Source: Burkholderiaceae bacterium
Lineage (GTDB): Bacteria; Pseudomonadota; Gammaproteobacteria; Burkholderiales; Burkholderiaceae
Length of the DNA: 56,489 nt
Assembly (NCBI GenBank): GCA_947448415.1
Contig: CANFMT010000016.1
Coordinates: 1-56,489, forward strand
Direction: 5' to 3'
A program made the position numbers and the translations under genes. The notes under the pieces are model-generated. The model was not told where the DNA came from and searched no databases. It saw only the letters and a list, made by a program, of their open reading frames with translations. Within the stretch, counting starts at the first letter, position 1. Each line of letters begins with the position of its first letter. This document shows, one piece after another, positions 54,186-56,489 of the stretch.

Positions 54186-54215
54186 TTAGGAGGCCCTTGG
54201 CCTTATCATTCATCT

Positions 54216-54893
54216 ATGGGCTTATTGACATATTCTCCGGGGCGCACCCGGGTCAAAATCTGTGGTTTAAAGACCGCAGCAGACATTGATGCTGCAGTTT
54301 TAGCGGGGGTTGATGCGGTTGGATTTGTCTTCTATCCGCCTAGCGTGCGTGCTGTAAGCCCCAATATCGCAGCTCAGCTCATTTCTAGGCTCCCAGCAGG
54401 GGTTGATGCGGTTGGACTGGTTGTGAATGCCACAGACGAGGAATTTGCCGCTATTCGGGCTGCCGCTTCGATTACCTTATGGCAATTTCATGGGGATGAG
54501 ACCCCAGAGCGCTGTGCTCAGCTTGCTGCGGGTGAGCTATGGATGAAAGCCGCCCGCGTTGGGACAGGCTTCGCCTTCGATGAATTTTCCCTACAATATG
54601 GGGATGCAAACGCTTTTCTGCTAGATGCCCTCGTTGAGGGGTATGGTGGTGGAGGCGTTCCTTTTGATTGGCAAGGAATTCCACAAAGATGGGTAAGCGA
54701 AAACGCGCCTCGGGTCGTTTTGAGTGGTGGATTGAACACGCACAACGTGGGCGAGGCGATTACACGTCTGCATCCTTGCGCAGTTGACGTCAGTAGTGGC
54801 GTAGAAAGCAGCAAGGGTGTTAAAGATCCTGCGCTCATGGCTCAATTTGTTCAGGCAGTGCGCGCAGCAGATGCAAAATCATCATCCCAATAA
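54216..54893 (+). CDS. trpF: Phosphoribosylanthranilate isomerase
   Basis: Third committed step of tryptophan synthesis. 225 residues, TIM barrel. Catalytic Cys in RVKICGLKTAADIDAA, phosphate loop VGFVFYPPSVRAVSP, catalytic Asp in HPCAVDVSSGVESSKGVKD. A strong AGGAGG (54188-54193) lies 22 nt before the ATG, too far for normal use; part of it sits in a small hairpin (AGGCC-CTT-GGCCT, 54191-54203). No in-frame alternative start lies closer, so initiation at 54216 is kept with some doubt. Confidence 0.93.
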   Translation: MGLLTYSPGRTRVKICGLKTAADIDAAVLAGVDAVGFVFYPPSVRAVSPNIAAQLISRLPAGVDAVGLVVNATDEEFAAIRAAASITLWQFHGDETPERCAQLAAGELWMKAARVGTGFAFDEFSLQYGDANAFLLDALVEGYGGGGVPFDWQGIPQRWVSENAPRVVLSGGLNTHNVGEAITRLHPCAVDVSSGVESSKGVKDPALMAQFVQAVRAADAKSSSQ

Positions 54894-54923
54894 TTTGCTG
54901 TAGATAAATCAAAAGAGGTAGCT

Positions 54924-56117
54924 ATGTACGACAAGCCAGATGCACGAGGACACTTTGGTCCCTATGGTGGCGTGTTTGTTTCTGAGACATTGATGTATGC
55001 GTTAGATGAACTTAAAGAGGCCTACGCAAAATATCAGCATGATCCGGAATTTATTGAAGAGTTTCATTACGAACTCAAACACTTTGTAGGTAGGCCATCA
55101 CCGGTTTATCATGCGAAGCGTTGGAGTGAAATGCTAGGTGGTGCGCAGATTTATCTTAAGCGTGAAGACTTAAATCACACCGGTGCACATAAGATTAATA
55201 ACGTGATTGGTCAGGCAATGCTGGCTAAGCGGATGGGCAAACCCCGCATCATCGCAGAGACGGGCGCTGGGCAGCACGGTGTAGCAACTGCAACTATCTG
55301 TGCTCGTTTTGGTTTGGATTGCACGGTATATCAAGGTTCTGTTGATGTAGCGCGTCAAGCACAAAACGTGTTTCGTATGAAGTTACTCGGCGCTAAGGTT
55401 ATCCCTGTTGAGTCAGGAACAAAGACTTTAAAAGACGCGCTCAACGAAGCAATGCGGGATTGGGTGACTAACGTAGACAATACTTTTTACATTATTGGTA
55501 CTGTTGCAGGCCCTCATCCTTATCCAATGATGGTGAGGGATTTCCAAAGCGTAATTGGCGAAGAATGCAAAGTGCAAATGCCGGAGATGACCGGTCGTCA
55601 ACCAGACTTTGTTTTAGCTTGCGTTGGCGGAGGCTCAAATGCAATGGGAATTTTCTATCCCTATATTGATTACCCGGAGGTCAAACTAGTTGGTGTTGAA
55701 GCGGCAGGTCATGGTCTGGGTAGTGGATTGCATTCAGCAGCACTGTGTGTTGGTAAGCCAGGTGTATTGCACGGCAATCGCACATATTTATTGCAAGATG
55801 AGAATGGTCAGATCTCTGAAACACATTCTGTTTCTGCCGGTATGGACTATCCAGGTGTGGGTCCAGAGCATGCTTGGTTAAAAGATTCTGGCCGTGCAGA
55901 CTATGTGGCTATTACTGATGAAGAAGCGCTTCAGGCATTCCATGATTGCTGCCGTATTGAAGGCATTATTCCTGCGCTGGAGTCCTCCCATGCCATTGCC
56001 TATGCCTGTAAGTTAGCTAAGACCTTACCTAAGGACAAAACAATTTTGGTAAACCTCTCTGGTCGTGGTGACAAGGATATGCATACCGTTGCTCAGGCAA
56101 CAGGTTCCGAAGGCTGA
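54924..56117 (+). CDS. trpB: Tryptophan synthase beta chain
   Basis: PLP enzyme joining indole and serine. 397 residues. The PLP Lys lies in [15 protein letters not shown], followed by [29 protein letters not shown] (phosphate loop) and [11 protein letters not shown] at the C-terminus. GAGGT precedes the ATG at good spacing. It works with TrpA, which begins at 56176. Confidence 0.97.
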   Translation: MYDKPDARGHFGPYGGVFVSETLMYALDELKEAYAKYQHDPEFIEEFHYELKHFVGRPSPVYHAKRWSEMLGGAQIYLKREDLNHTGAHKINNVIGQAMLAKRMGKPRIIAETGAGQHGVATATICARFGLDCTVYQGSVDVARQAQNVFRMKLLGAKVIPVESGTKTLKDALNEAMRDWVTNVDNTFYIIGTVAGPHPYPMMVRDFQSVIGEECKVQMPEMTGRQPDFVLACVGGGSNAMGIFYPYIDYPEVKLVGVEAAGHGLGSGLHSAALCVGKPGVLHGNRTYLLQDENGQISETHSVSAGMDYPGVGPEHAWLKDSGRADYVAITDEEALQAFHDCCRIEGIIPALESSHAIAYACKLAKTLPKDKTILVNLSGRGDKDMHTVAQATGSEG

Positions 56118-56175
56118 GTAAAAAAATAAAACGAAAATAAGAATAAGAAAACAAAAATAGAAAAACGAATTAGCT
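56118..56175 (+). other. A-rich spacer between trpB and trpA
   Basis: 58 nt, very rich in A and almost free of C, with no hairpin and no Shine-Dalgarno near the trpA ATG. The last bases (TTAGCT before ATG) resemble the end of the trpB leader (GTAGCT before ATG), where GAGGT is still present, so a ribosome site may have been lost. Confidence 0.5.
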
Positions 56176-56489
56176 ATGTCAAAAATTACTGCGCTCTTCA
56201 AGGAGCTAAAAGCATCAGGTAAAAAGGGATTAATTCCTTTTATTACGGCTGGTGATCCAGATCCCCAGCAAACGGTTGAATTAATGCACGCATTAGTTCG
56301 AGGCGGTTCAAGTGTTATTGAATTGGGTGTGCCATTTTCCGATCCAATGGCCGACGGTCCTGTGATTCAACGATCATCCGAGCGCGCTTTGACCCAAGGT
56401 GTCACATTGCATAGCTGCTTGGAAATGGTAAAAGAATTTCGCAGAAAGGATGCTAATACCCCGGTTGTATTAATGGGGTATGCAAATCC
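56176..56489 (+). CDS. trpA: Tryptophan synthase alpha chain (partial, 3' end outside window)
   Basis: About the first 104 residues are present. [19 protein letters not shown] at the N-terminus, the catalytic Glu in [19 protein letters not shown] (with the substrate Asp) and [10 protein letters not shown] at the window edge identify TrpA. It produces indole for TrpB. The frame is open to the last base. Confidence 0.95.
   Translation, partial: MSKITALFKELKASGKKGLIPFITAGDPDPQQTVELMHALVRGGSSVIELGVPFSDPMADGPVIQRSSERALTQGVTLHSCLEMVKEFRRKDANTPVVLMGYAN

Noticed and set aside
1..56489. Defence islands, mobile elements, biosynthetic clusters or a new multi-gene system
   Set aside because: Nearly every gene belongs to a familiar housekeeping family in a familiar Burkholderiales order; I found no transposase, integrase, attachment repeats or composition break.

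Overview
The window is an ordinary chromosomal stretch from a betaproteobacterium of the order Burkholderiales. Gene order, protein character, mid-40s G+C, short intergenic gaps and compact operons point to a Polynucleobacter-like freshwater Burkholderiaceae member; that genus call is inference from memory, not a search. I recognise about 50 protein genes. I see no tRNA, rRNA, CRISPR array, insertion sequence, prophage or plasmid module, and no gap above 200 bp without a gene.

Layout. 1-2633: the 3' end of glnA, then the nitrogen two-component pair ntrB-ntrC. 2626-3474: exonuclease III. 3530-9596: a tripartite RND efflux operon (outer-membrane lipoprotein, adaptor, pump). 9669-14210, minus strand: a DUF4239-like membrane protein, oligopeptidase A, folD and a FixJ-type response regulator, followed by its PAS sensor kinase (to 16777). 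16969-23094, plus strand: aceE-aceF-lpdA (pyruvate dehydrogenase), closed by a strong terminator facing a phasin gene. 23962-25983: a DMT permease and a PBP7-type peptidase. 25995-37783, minus strand: iclR regulator, pyrD, the N-end-rule pair bpt-aat, a Nudix hydrolase, a pabB-pabC fusion, a periplasmic cyclophilin, an HCCA-isomerase-like protein, rarA, DUF3429, 3-hydroxybutyryl-CoA dehydrogenase, a glutathione transferase and an aminotransferase. 37855-39842: yaaA and a DUF2863 gene. 39932-41307, minus strand: a small secreted protein and mdh. 41460-47305, plus strand: a HutC-type GntR regulator, sdhCDAB-sdhE and gltA. 47323-56489: leuC, an entericidin-like lipoprotein, leuD, leuB, asd, fimV, truA, trpF, trpB and the start of trpA.

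How the genes work together. The centre of the window is carbon entry and the TCA cycle: pyruvate dehydrogenase, malate dehydrogenase, succinate dehydrogenase with its flavinylation factor, and citrate synthase. The likely control points are visible: a palindrome between a sensor-kinase operon and aceE, a GntR-type operator overlapping the divergent mdh/gntR promoters, and helically phased repeats ahead of sdhC. The right end is a leucine, aspartate-family and tryptophan biosynthetic block.

I found no new multi-gene system. The observations most worth checking are small and specific: (1) NtrC has lost the GAFTGA threonine (now Pro) and the Walker B aspartate (now Gly), so it probably cannot work as a conventional sigma-54 activator; (2) a textbook intrinsic terminator with a UUCG loop lies inside the first codons of ntrB; (3) the operator-like palindromes at aceE, mdh/gntR and iclR, and the phased ACCCCTA repeats at sdhC; (4) a patchwork of near-identical and diverged DNA between the two lipoyl domains of aceF.
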